NCBI RefSeq assembly: GCF_001659605.2
Contig: NC_035162.2
Span: 32,622,950 to 32,686,949 of the forward strand
Source of the DNA: Manihot esculenta
Lineage: Eukaryota; Streptophyta; Magnoliopsida; Malpighiales; Euphorbiaceae
Direction of reading: 5' to 3'
DNA: 64,000 bases
Shown one piece after another: positions 54,379-64,000 of this stretch; position 1 is the first letter of the stretch, and every line of letters begins with the position of its first letter. A model generated the notes under the pieces. It did not search any database. It saw only the letters and a program-made list of their open reading frames with translations, and had not been told where the DNA came from. The translations under genes were made by a program, and so were the position numbers.

Positions 54379-56581
54379 TGTAATACCCGGCATGTTCAGA
54401 CATCGAAATTCCTACCGTCCGATGGAATCTAGGATGTCAAAGCATCCCTGAAGGGTAGAGTGAAGGTTTTCTAAAATGTTTTTACATGTTTTAAGCTTTT
54501 GTTTTAGAAAAGAAATGAGTTTTGAAGAGAAAAGGCTAAGGAAGTCTTTGCCACTTTCGGCCCCCGAAAGTTGAAGTTCGGCCGCCGAAAGTACCCCATG
54601 TTCGGCCCCCTAAACTCTAATGTTCGGCCTCCGAAGGTGGTGAGGTGTTGCATGTAGCTTTAGCCACCAAATGTGAAGCGGTGGTTCTTTGTTAAAGGTG
54701 CTTTTGGCCGAGAAAGGAGGTGCTTAAGCTTTCCTTTGGGTCAGAGACATGTTCATGCTTCCTCTTAGTGACTTACCTAGTTTCTCATCAAATCTTTCAA
54801 AGAAAAACAAGTTTAAAGTGAGTTTAAGATAGTTTTGAGAAGTTGTGGAGTTTAAGAACTTGTGAAGCTTGAATCTCCATCTCTTCAAGTTTGGAGTCAC
54901 ACCAGCCTTTGTTCTTCAAGAGGTAAGTGTGAATCCTTAGTTTTTATCATGTTTTACATAAGCTTGATGAAGGAGAAGGGGAGTTATGCATGTGTATGCA
55001 TAAGTTGTGCATAGTAGGGTGCATAAATCGTTTATGCTATATGTATGCTTGATGTGTGTTGTTGGTTGGAGTTTTAATGTGGTTTAAGACTCCTATATGC
55101 ATGATTAAGTGTTAGAGCATGTTTGGAGAGGTGGGATGCATGTTTGGAGGGTTAGTGTTTGGATGGCATGGTTGTGCACGAAGCTGAGTTCTGGATGAAC
55201 TCAGGTTCGGCCGCCGAATGTGGGAGTTCGGCCGCCGAACCTCGTCTGAAGGCAGTTTTGGCTGCCTAAGGTTGCCCCCGAACATTTGGACTTTCGGATC
55301 TGTCATGCACATTCGGCCGCCGAAGGTGCCCCCGAAAGTGCCCTGTCCAGCTTTCCTTTGCATGTTTTCCATGGTTGTTCTAAGGTGTTTTAAGGGGTTT
55401 TTGGGGAGATGTTTAGAGATATGTTAGAGTATGTTTGGTCCCTCATTTAAGTCTATCTGTGTAGGCACAGACCAGAGGAACCAGAGAGTTCAGCAGTGAG
55501 TACCGCTTCAGGAGCCTGCAGAGTCAGTCAGAGTCAGTCAGATGTGAGTGGAACTACACTTAATTCTTTTAATTACGAAATGTAATGTTTTTAGCATATT
55601 TCATTCATCATGAGTATGCATAGGATGATTGCATTAGAAATCACGAATATGTTGCATTGCATAGTTAATTGTTGATGTGGGTGAATGCTGAATGATCCAA
55701 TAGTCCCAGACAGGAAGTCCAGGACCCCATTCTACGGCCTGGCAGGTATAGAGAGTTCAGGACCCCATTCTACGGCCTGACAGGTTTGTTTTTGTATAGG
55801 AAGTCCAGGACCCCATGCGATGGCCTGGCAGATTTATTATTTATACAGGAAAAATCCAGGACCTCATCAATGGCCTGGAAATTTAAAATATGTGTGTATG
55901 TATGTATGGATGTATGTATGCATTACAGGAAGACCAGGACCCCAGTCGACGGCCTGGCACGGATTAGATACTGGGACTATGTGGTGACAGGTTTATCCTA
56001 GATGTGAATTGTCTGTGATATGATGCATTCCATAAGATCATGTTTTAATGACAGGTTTTATTGTTCTACTCACTGGGCTATAGAGCTCATCCCTCTCCCT
56101 TATTCCCAGTTTTGCAGGTTTCAGTATACAGGTTGTACAAGGGCAAGTCAGAGGTGCATAAAAAAAAAATAAAGAGCTTGTAATAGTTAGAGTGGATATG
56201 TAATATTAAAGAGATGTATTAGTTGTGTAAATAGTTAAAGTGTGCTTGACTTAGTTATTCTATTTTATAAGTCTTTTGTATACATGATCAAGTTATATAA
56301 CTGTTTTACAAACAGGTGAAAAACCAGGCTTAACAGGTATGATTTAACCCATCTAGAGCAAGCTCTAGTCAGGGGTACAGAGTACAAAGTATAGAGATTG
56401 TGCATGCACAGGTTAAGCCATAGTTCAGAGAAAGAAAAGTTTTTATTTTCACAGAAAATATATGATCATGTATGAGTTTTTACAGGTACACAGAGAGTAT
56501 AGCAGGCTTGCTACGGGTTCTGGCGGCCTTATGCCGACCTGAATCCTAGCACCGGTGACGGTCCATTCCCGGGTCGTTACA
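54379..56581 (+). repeat. Solo Tek-2-type LTR (2203 bp) nested in the solo Tek-3-type LTR
   Basis: Flanked by CAGAG (54374-54378 and 56582-56586). Ends TGTAATACC/GGGTCGTTACA, with internal features as in Tek-2. No interior, so it formed by LTR-LTR recombination after insertion. Confidence 0.95.
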
Positions 56582-57644
56582 CAGAGAGAGCAGCAGTGAG
56601 TACTGCGCCAGAGGTTTCAGAGCTTGCAGAGTCAGTCCAGATAGCCAGAGGTGAGTGGAACTAAACTTAATTCTTTGAATTGAGAAATGAAATGCTTTTA
56701 GCATAGTTCATGCATCATGAGTATACAGTAGGTTGTTTGCATTAGAATCCACGAATATGTTGCATTGCATAGTTATTTATTGATGTGGGTGAATGCTGAA
56801 TGATCCAATAGTCTCTGAGAGAAGTCCAGGAGCCTTTGACTACGCCCTGGCAGGTATAGAGAAGTCCAGGAGCCTTTGACTATGCCCTGGCACGTATAGC
56901 AAAGTCCAGGAGCCTTTGACTACGCCCTGGCAATGGTAAGTACAGAGGTGTTATATACACATATACATATATGACAGGAAGACCAGGTGCTCGATTCTAT
57001 GCCCTGGCACGACAGAGTTACCGGGACTATGTGCTGACAGGTTTACCCTTGATGTGAATTGTTTGTGATATGATGCATTCCATTAGCTCATATTTTAATG
57101 ATATGTTTTACCGTTCTACTCATTAGGCTATAGAGCTCATCCCACTCCCTTAACCCCAGTTTTGCAGGTTCAGTGTTCAGTGTACAGAGGAGATCAACAG
57201 AGTACAGAAAGAGTAAAGAGATTTGTAATAGCTTAGAGTGGACATGTAATATTAAAGAGATGTAATAGTTGTGTATAAAGTTAGAAATGTGCTTGACTTA
57301 GTGATGTTTGTGTTGTAAATCTTTTGTTATGTACATGATCTGTGTATATATATGTTTTATAGAGTATGTGAAAAACCAGGCTTAACAGGTATGAGTTAAC
57401 CCATCTAGAGCAAGCTCTAGTCAGGGGTACAGAGTACAGAGTACAGAGTACAGAGATAGTGCATGCACAAGTTAAGCCTTGGTATAGAGAAAAGAGTTTT
57501 TATTTTCACACATAAAATGTATGATCATGTATGAGATTTACAGGTACACAGAGAGTATAGCAGGCTTGCTACGGGTTCTGGCGGCCTTAAGCCGACCTGA
57601 ATCCTAGAGCCGGTGACGGTCCATTTTGGGGTCGTTACACAGGT

Positions 57645-59055
57645 GGCTCAGAAACAGCATGAGGACCCAGAGTTAGTAAAGATTGCCAAGACTGTTCAGT
57701 CAGGCAAGAATGAAGAATTCAGATTTGACAGCAAAGGGATCCTCCACTATGAGAATAGATTGTGTGTACCAGATGACGTAGGTCTAAAGGGAGACATTAT
57801 GAGGGAAGCTCATAATGCCAGATACAGTGTTCACCCTAGAGCCACCAAAATGTATCAAGATCTGAAGAGAGTTTATTGGTGGCCAGCTATGAAAAGAGAA
57901 GTGGCATAGTTTGTGTCAGCCTGCGAAGTATGTCAGAGGGTGAAGCTGCAACATCAGAAGCCGGCTGGAATGCTCAACCCGCTACCTATTCCAGAGTGGA
58001 AATGGGAGAATATAGCTATGGACTTCGTAGTGGGGTTACCGGCATCGTCCAACAGATTGGACTCCATATGGGTGATAGTGGACAGACTGACCAAATCTGC
58101 TCACTTCATCCCTGTCAGGAGTGGCTATTCTGTGGACAAGTTGGCGTAGATGTATGTGGATGAGGTTGTCAGGTTGCATGGGATTCCTGTTTCAATAGTG
58201 TCTGATAGAGGACCTCAGTTCACCTCCAGGTTTTGGCGGAGTTTGTAGAATGCTATGGGTACCAGGTTGGATTTTAGCACTGCTTTCCATCCATAGACGG
58301 ACGGACAGTCAGAGAGGACCATTCAGACAATAGAGGATATGCTCAGAATGTGTGTGCTAGATTTTGGCGGTTCTTGGAGGCTGCATCTACCTTTGGTGGA
58401 GTTTGCTTACAATAACAGCCATCATGCTAGCATAGGGATGGCTCCATATGAAGCTTTGTATGGAAGGAAGTGCAGGTCGCCTGTCTGTTGGGAAGAAGTT
58501 GGAGAAAGGGCTTTGGCAGGGCTTGAACTAGTAGAGATCACCAACAGAGTGATGCCCATAATCAGAGAAAGGATCAAGACTGTTGCAAGCAGGCAGAAGA
58601 GTTATGCAGATGTCCGCAGAAGGCAAGTAGAGTTTCAGGAGGGGGATTTGGTATTGCTCAAGGTGTCTCCGGTGAAAAGGGTGATTCAGTTTGAGAAAAA
58701 AGGTAAGCTAGTCCCACGGTACATTGGACCCTTTGAAATCTTGCAAAAGATCGGGAATGTATCGTATAAGCTAGATTTACCTGCTTCAATGGAGAGAATC
58801 CATCCGGTTTTCCATGTTTCCATGTTAAGAAAGTTCGTGTCAGATTCGGGCAAGGTTCTTAGTGAGCCTGATGTGGAGATCCAAGAAGATCTCATCTATG
58901 TTGAGCAGCCAGTACGGATCCTAGACACCCAGATCAGAAAGTTGAGAAACAAGGAGATCCCGATGGTGAAAGTCCTTTGGAATCACCACAACATCGAAGA
59001 ATGTACCTGGGAGACACGGGAGTCCATGCTCCGGCAATATCCTCATCTCTTCTAA
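57645..59055 (+). pseudogene. pol: Tek-0 integrase and chromodomain-like tail
   Basis: Starts [20 protein letters not shown]. Integrase HHCC at about 57805-57950, then [16 protein letters not shown] and TDGQSERT with all three DDE residues. TAG stops lie at about 57907, 58147, 58246 and 58294, in several cases at Gln codons. From 58339 it is open to the TAA at 59053-59055, including the [16 protein letters not shown] block and the tail [16 protein letters not shown]. Confidence 0.85.
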
Positions 59056-59141
59056 GGTTAGTTTTATGTGTATTTTATGTGAATGATATGTTGTATGCTA
59101 TGCATGTATTACTTGGTGAACATTTGGGGACAAATGTTCTT

Positions 59142-59260
59142 AAGGGGGGGAGAATGTAATACCCGGCTAAACTCCGGTATCAAAATTCCTACCATCCGGT
59201 GGAATCTCGGATGTCGGAAACCTCTAGAAGGGGTAAAATCATGTTTTTATAAAATGTTTT
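59142..59260 (+). repeat. Tek-0 polypurine tract and start of its 3' LTR
   Basis: AAGGGGGGGAGAA (59142-59154), then LTR TGTAATACCCGG from 59155. The first 100 bp match the reverse complement of the right end of the Tek-1 LTR (15792 down), so Tek-0 and Tek-1 share a family. Cut at 59260. Confidence 0.85.
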
Positions 59261-59648
59261 TATAACGACCCCAAAATGGACCGTCACCGGCGCTAGGATT
59301 CAGGTCGGCTTAAGGCCGCCAGAACCCGTAGCAAGCCTGCTAAACTCTCTGTGTACCTGGAATACTCATACATGATCATACATTTTTTGTGAAAATAAAA
59401 AACTCTTTTCTGAACCAAGGCTTAACATGTGCATGCACTATCTCTGTACTCTGTACTCTGTACTCTGTACCCCTGACTAGAGCTTGCTCTAGATGGGTTA
59501 ACTCATACCTGTTAAGCCTGGTTTCCACATACAGGAAAACATATATACATATACAGATCATGTACAAAACATACATTACTAGGTCAAGCACATTTTTAAC
59601 TTTACATACAACTATTACATCTCTTTAATATTACATGTCCACTCTAAG
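59261..59648 (-). repeat. Tek-3-type LTR fragment inserted in the Tek-0 3' LTR
   Basis: Starts TATAACGACCCC (TGTAACG with one transition) and follows the Tek-3 3' LTR from 40514. It is cut at 59648 by NA-2. The expected duplication is GTTTT (59256-59260). The remainder must lie right of the window, so full element or solo LTR cannot be told. Confidence 0.8.
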
Positions 59649-61919
59649 TGTAATACCCGGCTAGATTCAGACATCGGAATTCCTACCGTCCGGGGGAGTT
59701 CGAGGATGTCAGAGGTCTCTGGAAGGGTAAGAGAAAGTTTTCTAAAATATTTTCAAGTGTTTTAAAGGTTTAGCGTAGAAAAGGATTGAGTTTTGAAGAG
59801 ATATGGCCAAGGAGACATTTTGCCATGTTCGGCCCCCTAAGGTTAAGTTCGGCCGCCTAAAGTTCCCTAGTTTCGGCCCCCGAAGGTTAAGTTCGGCCGC
59901 CGAAGGTTGCATAGTTTTGCATGCGATTCGGCAGCCGAACCTGAGGCGGTTGCTCATCTATAAGGGCACCGAGTGGCAGAAAAAGGAGGAGGTTTCTTCT
60001 CTCCTTCTGACCTAGGTGAGGTCTTGATCTCCTTAAAGTATTTTCATGGTTTTTCTTCAAATCTTTCACGGTTTTAATGAGTTTTACCCTTGTTTTGAAG
60101 AGTTGTGAGCTTGAAACAAGGTTTTGGAGTTTGAAGCTTTTGAAGCTTGGTTTCTCCATATCTTTGAGTTTGGATCATCTCAGCCTTTGTTCTTCAAGAG
60201 GTAAGTGTTGATCCATGGTTCTTATGATGTTTTTATGAGTTTTGTAAAGGGAAAAGGGAGCTAGGCATGAGTTTGCATGAGATGTGCATCATAGGGTTTA
60301 TGAATCCTTTATGTTTGATGTGTGTCTTGTGAGCTTGTTTGTTGGAGTTTAAAGTTATTTGAAGCTCCCTTAGGCTTGTTGAAGTGTTTATGCATGTTTT
60401 AGAAGGGTTAAATGCATGTGTTGAGGTCTGAACAGGTGATGGAGGGACTGGCAGGCGTTCTTGTGCACGAAACTGAGTTCTGGCTAAACTCAGGTTCGGC
60501 CCCCGAAAGTCCAAGTTAGGCCGCCGAACATGCCTGACTTTCATCTCTGGAGGAGACATTCGGCCGCCGAAGGTGCTGCCGAAGGTGCCCTGTCCAGCCT
60601 TCCTTTGCTTGTTTTGCATGCATGTTTTGTGATGTTTTAGAGGGTTTTTGGAGAGATGTTCATAGTTATGTTAGAGTATGTTTGGTACCTCATTTACGTC
60701 CATCTGTGTAGGATTGGACCGAGGAACCGAGGAGGCTCCAGAGTTAGAGTTGGCCCAGAGTTAGCCAGCATTGGCTAGAGGTGAGTGGAACTAAACTGAA
60801 TATTTTATTTTGAGAAATGACACGATTCTAGCATGATCCACGCATCATAAACTGCCATGTTATGTATTAGGTTGTGTTGCATTAGAATTCACGAATATGA
60901 TGCATTGCATATGTTGTTGTTCCTGTGGATGAATGTTGGATGATCCTTAGCCCTTGACAGAGAGCAGATACAGAGTTATGGCATGAGATAGCCATACCAG
61001 GTCGCCCCTGGATAGTCCAGGTCGCTCCTGGTACTATGAGTGAGACAGCTGGGCTGTCAAATCAGAGTTAAGTGTAGACCAGGTGAGACCTCGTCTCCTT
61101 GGCACAGTTGGTCATGTTATGATATCAGAGCGATAAGTGTAGACCAGGTGATGACATAGTCTCCTTGGCACAGTTGGCATTCTTATAACATGTAGTTAAG
61201 GGTTATTGGTGACAAATTCATCCTTGAGATGATATGTTTGTGATGTGATGCATTTCATGAGAGCATATAATGAATGATCTGTTTTTACTGTTCCTCCTCA
61301 CTGGGCTTTAGTAGCTCATCCCACTCCCTTAACCCCAGTTTTGCAGGTTCTGAGATAGCTATGGGAAGTGAAAGTCAGCAAGAGTATAGAGGAAAGTTTT
61401 GCATGAATGTATGGTTGTAATAGCATAGTGGACATGATGTAATTAAAAGATTAGTTGTAATGTAATGTATAGATATGTACTGTCGTCTACTGGATAGACT
61501 TGTGCTTTTCCTAGTATCATTGCTATAGTGTGATGTATGATTAATCCCTTGTACATGAATCCTGTTTTACGTTTCTTGTTGAGAAATGTGTGAGTTAGGC
61601 TTAATGTATGGCTTTGATGTGATACCAGTGGATTGTGTTACAGAGTAAAAGGGTTTCACTCCCTTGAGCCACAGCAGATAGTAGTCCCTGGTATAGGCCC
61701 TGAGGGCCATTTCAGATTGATATATCTGAGTAGCAGTAGTGAAGCCTACAGAGTTTTACAGGATGGTTGAGTATCGTTGTATCATGTACGGGATTTATCA
61801 GGTACACAGAGAGTATAGTCGGCTTGCTACGGGTCCCGGCGGCCTTAAGCCGATCTGGATCCTAGTGCCAGTAATGGTTCGGGCCGTTACAGAGGGGTAC
61901 CGGTTTCCGGGTCGTTACA
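59649..61919 (+). repeat. NA-2 5' LTR (2271 bp)
   Basis: TGTAATACCCGG...GGGTCGTTACA. TTCGG dyads lie at 59825-59945 and 60495-60580. TATAAGGG at 59959-59966, just after the first cluster, is a candidate TATA box. Tandem 'gtgtagaccaggtga...ctccttggcacagttgg' units lie at about 61070-61190. Donor-like AG|GTAAGT is at about 60200 and AG|GTGAGT at about 60780. Confidence 0.9.
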
Positions 61920-62202
61920 GATTGGTATCAGAGCTTAGGGCCTCAAGAGTACGGTGTGTTGAGCATCTTTGCTCAAGGACTAGAGATATCCCACATCGGA
62001 AAGAGGTGTTGTCTGGTATAGGAAGGGAAGCACAATAGGTAAAATCATGTCCACGAGTATAGGATATGGAGTCCTGTTTTGCATGATGATGTGAAATGCC
62101 ATGATGAGCTGCATGTGCATTATTGATATGTAAGGATTCATGTGTTTTCACATGGATTATTTGATGATATTGTGTGTGCTGTTGTGCTTTTTCAGAGGCA
62201 GG
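61920..62202 (+). other. NA-2 leader with primer site and acceptor-like TTTTTCAG
   Basis: TGGTATCAGAGC (61923-61934) is the initiator tRNA-Met complement. GCTTTTTCAG (about 62186-62195) lies before the gag ATG at 62203. Confidence 0.8.
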
Positions 62203-63786
62203 ATGAGAGGAACTCGTCGATCTGCTAGATTGACAGGAGCTCCGCCGGAGAATGAGGGCATGGATGCCTAACTCCCTGTTCTGCAAAAGGCAACATCAGA
62301 TAGTTTAAGCAGAGAAGGTACATCAAGGGACCCTAGAAGGTCTAGTGATGAGAGTAGAAGGGGAGTTGTGCAGAGTGGTATGTCAGGGTTTAGGAGGGTC
62401 GTAGAGGAGGATGTGCAGAGCAGAGATGGTAGCTTTGGCAGGAGCAGGTTGGGAGGAGATATGGGTGAGTCCCAAGGAGGCACTCAGGCCTCGAGGTTTG
62501 TTCCACCTCAGTATCCACCCTATCAGTGGGGGGCAGAGTACCCGATGGGAGGTACATCAGAGTTTACTAGATATAACCCATATCCCACCTTTATGCCCTA
62601 TCCTTCCTTTTACCCGCCAAATCCACCGTCATATCCACAGTATACCATGTTTCCACCCTTCTTTTGTTACCCAGGGTCAGTAAACCCTAACCTAGGGCAT
62701 GTTGCATCTCCTCCACCACCAGGAGAACCAGTAGCCCCAATTGTCCAAACACCCAAGCCTAGTTCACCTGGGGAAAGTATGGTACAGATGACAGCTTATT
62801 TGAGGTTGGATGTTCCCAAATTTGAGATTGGTGATGACCCTGTTGAGTATCTTAGAATGGTTAAGCTGATAACCGATGAGTTGGGAGCTAATGAGAGTAG
62901 AGCCATACAGATGGCAGGGGTTACATTGAAATGTGAGAAGGCAAGGGAATGGTTCACCCAACATGTGGACCCGAGGGTAGAACGCTTATCCTGGGAGCAG
63001 TTTGCTTCAGAGTTTACAGGATGGGTTTGTCCAGAGAGCCCAAGGGAGCGTAAGGAGAGTGAATTTGCGCAGCCTGAGCAGACAGAAAACATGAGTGTAG
63101 AAATTTACCCAGAGACTAGTGATCGTTTTCCTTTGGGTGAAGCTGCTGCAAAGAATAAAAAGAAAGTGAGAGGCCTGAAAGGGTCAAAGAAAAGAGAGTT
63201 TTGGAATAGGGTAAAGTTTGGCATAGGTTGTCGCGAGGGTTCGAGTTCTGGTTGGGATAGTTCTAAATGTGTGAAGTGCGGTAGGAGGCATAAAGGTGTA
63301 TGTCGGGCTGGGACAACAGCATGTTTCAGGTGCGGACAGGAGGGGCACATGGTACGAGAGTGTCCCATTATGACCGTATCCGTACAGTTCCCGCAGACAC
63401 CCTCAGATAATAGAAGTCTACCAGAAGCTCCAACCTCAGTACAGGGCAGAGATAGAGAAAGAGGGATAGTCCCTTCTTCAGGAGGTGCCTTAAGTGGAAG
63501 TCCGTTAGTTCCGGCTCAGATTTTCACCCAGGTTCAGCCAGAGACAGACACACCGAACACAGTGGTGCCAGGTAAGCTCACTTTTGCGTGTTCTGATGTG
63601 TGTGATTTTCTGGACAGTAATAGAATATCAGTTGATGTGAGAATAATAAGGTATAGTAGAGTTAGATGTTCAGAGATAAAGGTTCAGAGACGAGTGTTTT
63701 GTGCAAGGTTACCAGGAAAGAACTCGAGAGCAATAGCCGTGGATTATAGAAATCCAAGTAGAGAGAGAGTGATCTCTCATCTCTGA
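62203..63786 (+). pseudogene. gag: NA-2 gag-like ORF with early stop and altered tail
   Basis: MRGTRRSARLTGAPPENEGMDA, then TAA at 62269. The same frame is open to 63786. It has the capsid region (MTAYLRLDVPKFEIGDDPVEYL onward), which ends early relative to Tek-2, a basic linker (KKVRGLKGSKKREFWNRVK) and the knuckle C-FR-C-GQEG-H-MVRE-C at about 63331-63372. Where protease DPGAS should follow CSDVY, it reads CSDVCDFLDSNRIS, so the protease is lost. A novel 50-residue tail (DVRIIRYSRVRCSEIK...) ends at the stop. NA-1 DNA shows the same tail junction. Confidence 0.75.
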
Positions 63787-64000
63787 GGGTAGACCTTAAA
63801 GTACAGAAATAAGGCAGAGCATAGGTGAAAAGTAAGAAAAAGAAGAAAAGGAAGTAAGAGAAAAGTAAGCAAAGAGAAGAATATATGAGGGAGAAGAGAG
63901 CAGAGAATAAATAGAGAGTTAAGGTTAGTCTGGGATTAGGTGGCGATTGAGCTTTAATTCAGATTGGTCTGGATACGTGCGGCATGGAGTGTACACAAAA
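63787..64000 (+). other. NA-2 purine-rich tract
   Basis: About 63795-63935 is almost entirely A/G with repeated AGAAAAG/AAGAGA. It is followed by GTCTGGGATTAGGTGG, which matches NA-1 near 4512. No gene is seen. Confidence 0.7.

Larger units (their letters stand above)
53373..57639 (+). repeat. Solo Tek-3-type LTR in Tek-0 pol, itself interrupted
   Basis: TGTAATACCC at 53373 and GGGGTCGTTACA ending 57639, with CAGGT at 53368-53372 and 57640-57644. Without the nested LTR and its duplicate it is about 2.06 kb, with no interior. TTCGG dyads lie at 53424-53620 and 53950-54230. Tandem 'gtccaggagcctttgactacgccctggc' units lie at about 56820-57010. Confidence 0.95.
15793..59260 (+). mobile_element. 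Tek-0: host Tekay-clade element, split into five blocks by later insertions
   Basis: The blocks are 15793-16829 (primer site, gag start), 28385-29143 (gag end), 38781-39988 (protease, RT), 52544-53372 (RT end, RNase H) and 57645-59260 (integrase, chromodomain, polypurine tract, start of 3' LTR). Sequence joins exactly across Athila-2, Tek-2 and the 53373-57639 solo LTR once the duplications ATAGC, GTCCA and CAGGT are removed. About 30 bp or less is lost at the 39988/52544 junction. Its own 5' LTR is not seen and should lie left of the window beyond Tek-1. It is the oldest layer, with many stops. Confidence 0.85.
59649..64000 (+). mobile_element. NA-2: Tekay-like element related to NA-1, runs off the right edge
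   Basis: LTR 59649-61919, primer site at 61923, gag-type ORF 62203-63786, then a purine-rich tract. The LTR end (GTTACAGAGGGGTACCGGTTTCCGGG) and the post-knuckle gag tail resemble NA-1 and not Tek-2/Tek-3. The expected duplication is CTAAG (59644-59648). Confidence 0.85.

Noticed and set aside
1..64000. Host protein-coding genes, tRNA or rRNA genes, DNA transposons
   Set aside because: Every long ORF and every intergenic stretch is accounted for by Tekay or Athila sequence. I saw no cloverleaf, rRNA block or terminal-inverted-repeat transposon.

Overview
The window is a nested stack of plant LTR retrotransposons with no recognisable cellular gene. Every coding region belongs to a Ty3/gypsy (Metaviridae) element of the Tekay/Del chromovirus clade or the Athila clade. 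Long LTRs (about 1.4-2.3 kb), initiator-Met or Asp tRNA primer sites and decay dominated by transition-type stop codons point to heterochromatin of a flowering plant, probably a eudicot. I cannot name the species. Names such as Tek-0, NA-1 and Athila-2 are mine.

Layout. The host element is Tek-0 (+ strand), seen as five blocks: 15793-16829, 28385-29143, 38781-39988, 52544-53372 and 57645-59260. Inserted into it, left to right: (i) Tek-1 (minus, 9081-15792), at the Tek-0 LTR/primer-site junction; (ii) Athila-2 (+, 16830-28379, target duplication ATAGC), in Tek-0 gag; (iii) Tek-2 (+, 29144-38775, duplication GTCCA), in Tek-0 gag; (iv) a rearranged 12.5 kb block with Tek-3 (minus, 39989-52543), in Tek-0 reverse transcriptase, itself carrying a Tek-2-type LTR; (v) a solo Tek-3-type LTR (53373-57639, duplication CAGGT), containing a solo Tek-2-type LTR (54379-56581, duplication CAGAG); (vi) a Tek-3-type LTR (59261 onward, minus), cut by NA-2 (59649 to the right edge). 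Tek-1 is itself cut at its left by Athila-1 (minus, 1-9080), whose LTR holds NA-1 (1108-8089, duplication AAAAT).

Tek-2 and Tek-3 carry near-complete gag-protease-RT-RNase H-integrase-chromodomain polyproteins, each with one in-frame stop, and could have been recent trans-suppliers. Athila-2 has a full gag-pol plus a third ORF in the env-like position, but has two gag stops and has lost the integrase catalytic Glu. NA-1 and NA-2 look like a non-autonomous lineage with a short CCHC gag protein and little or no usable pol. NA-1 nevertheless has almost identical LTRs, so it moved recently using another element's enzymes.

The most unusual pattern is short dyad words scattered through these elements. 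TTCGG-N3-CCGAA recurs in two clusters in every Tekay-type LTR and also in the LTR and in-frame gag of the unrelated Athila-1. Athila-2 has its own dyad, GTGATTTG-CC-CAAATCAC, in its LTRs, spacers and in-frame protein linkers. Several LTR families have the first TTCGG cluster just upstream of a TATA box. Inverted LTR and gag copies also make two candidate hairpin (siRNA-producing) arrangements.
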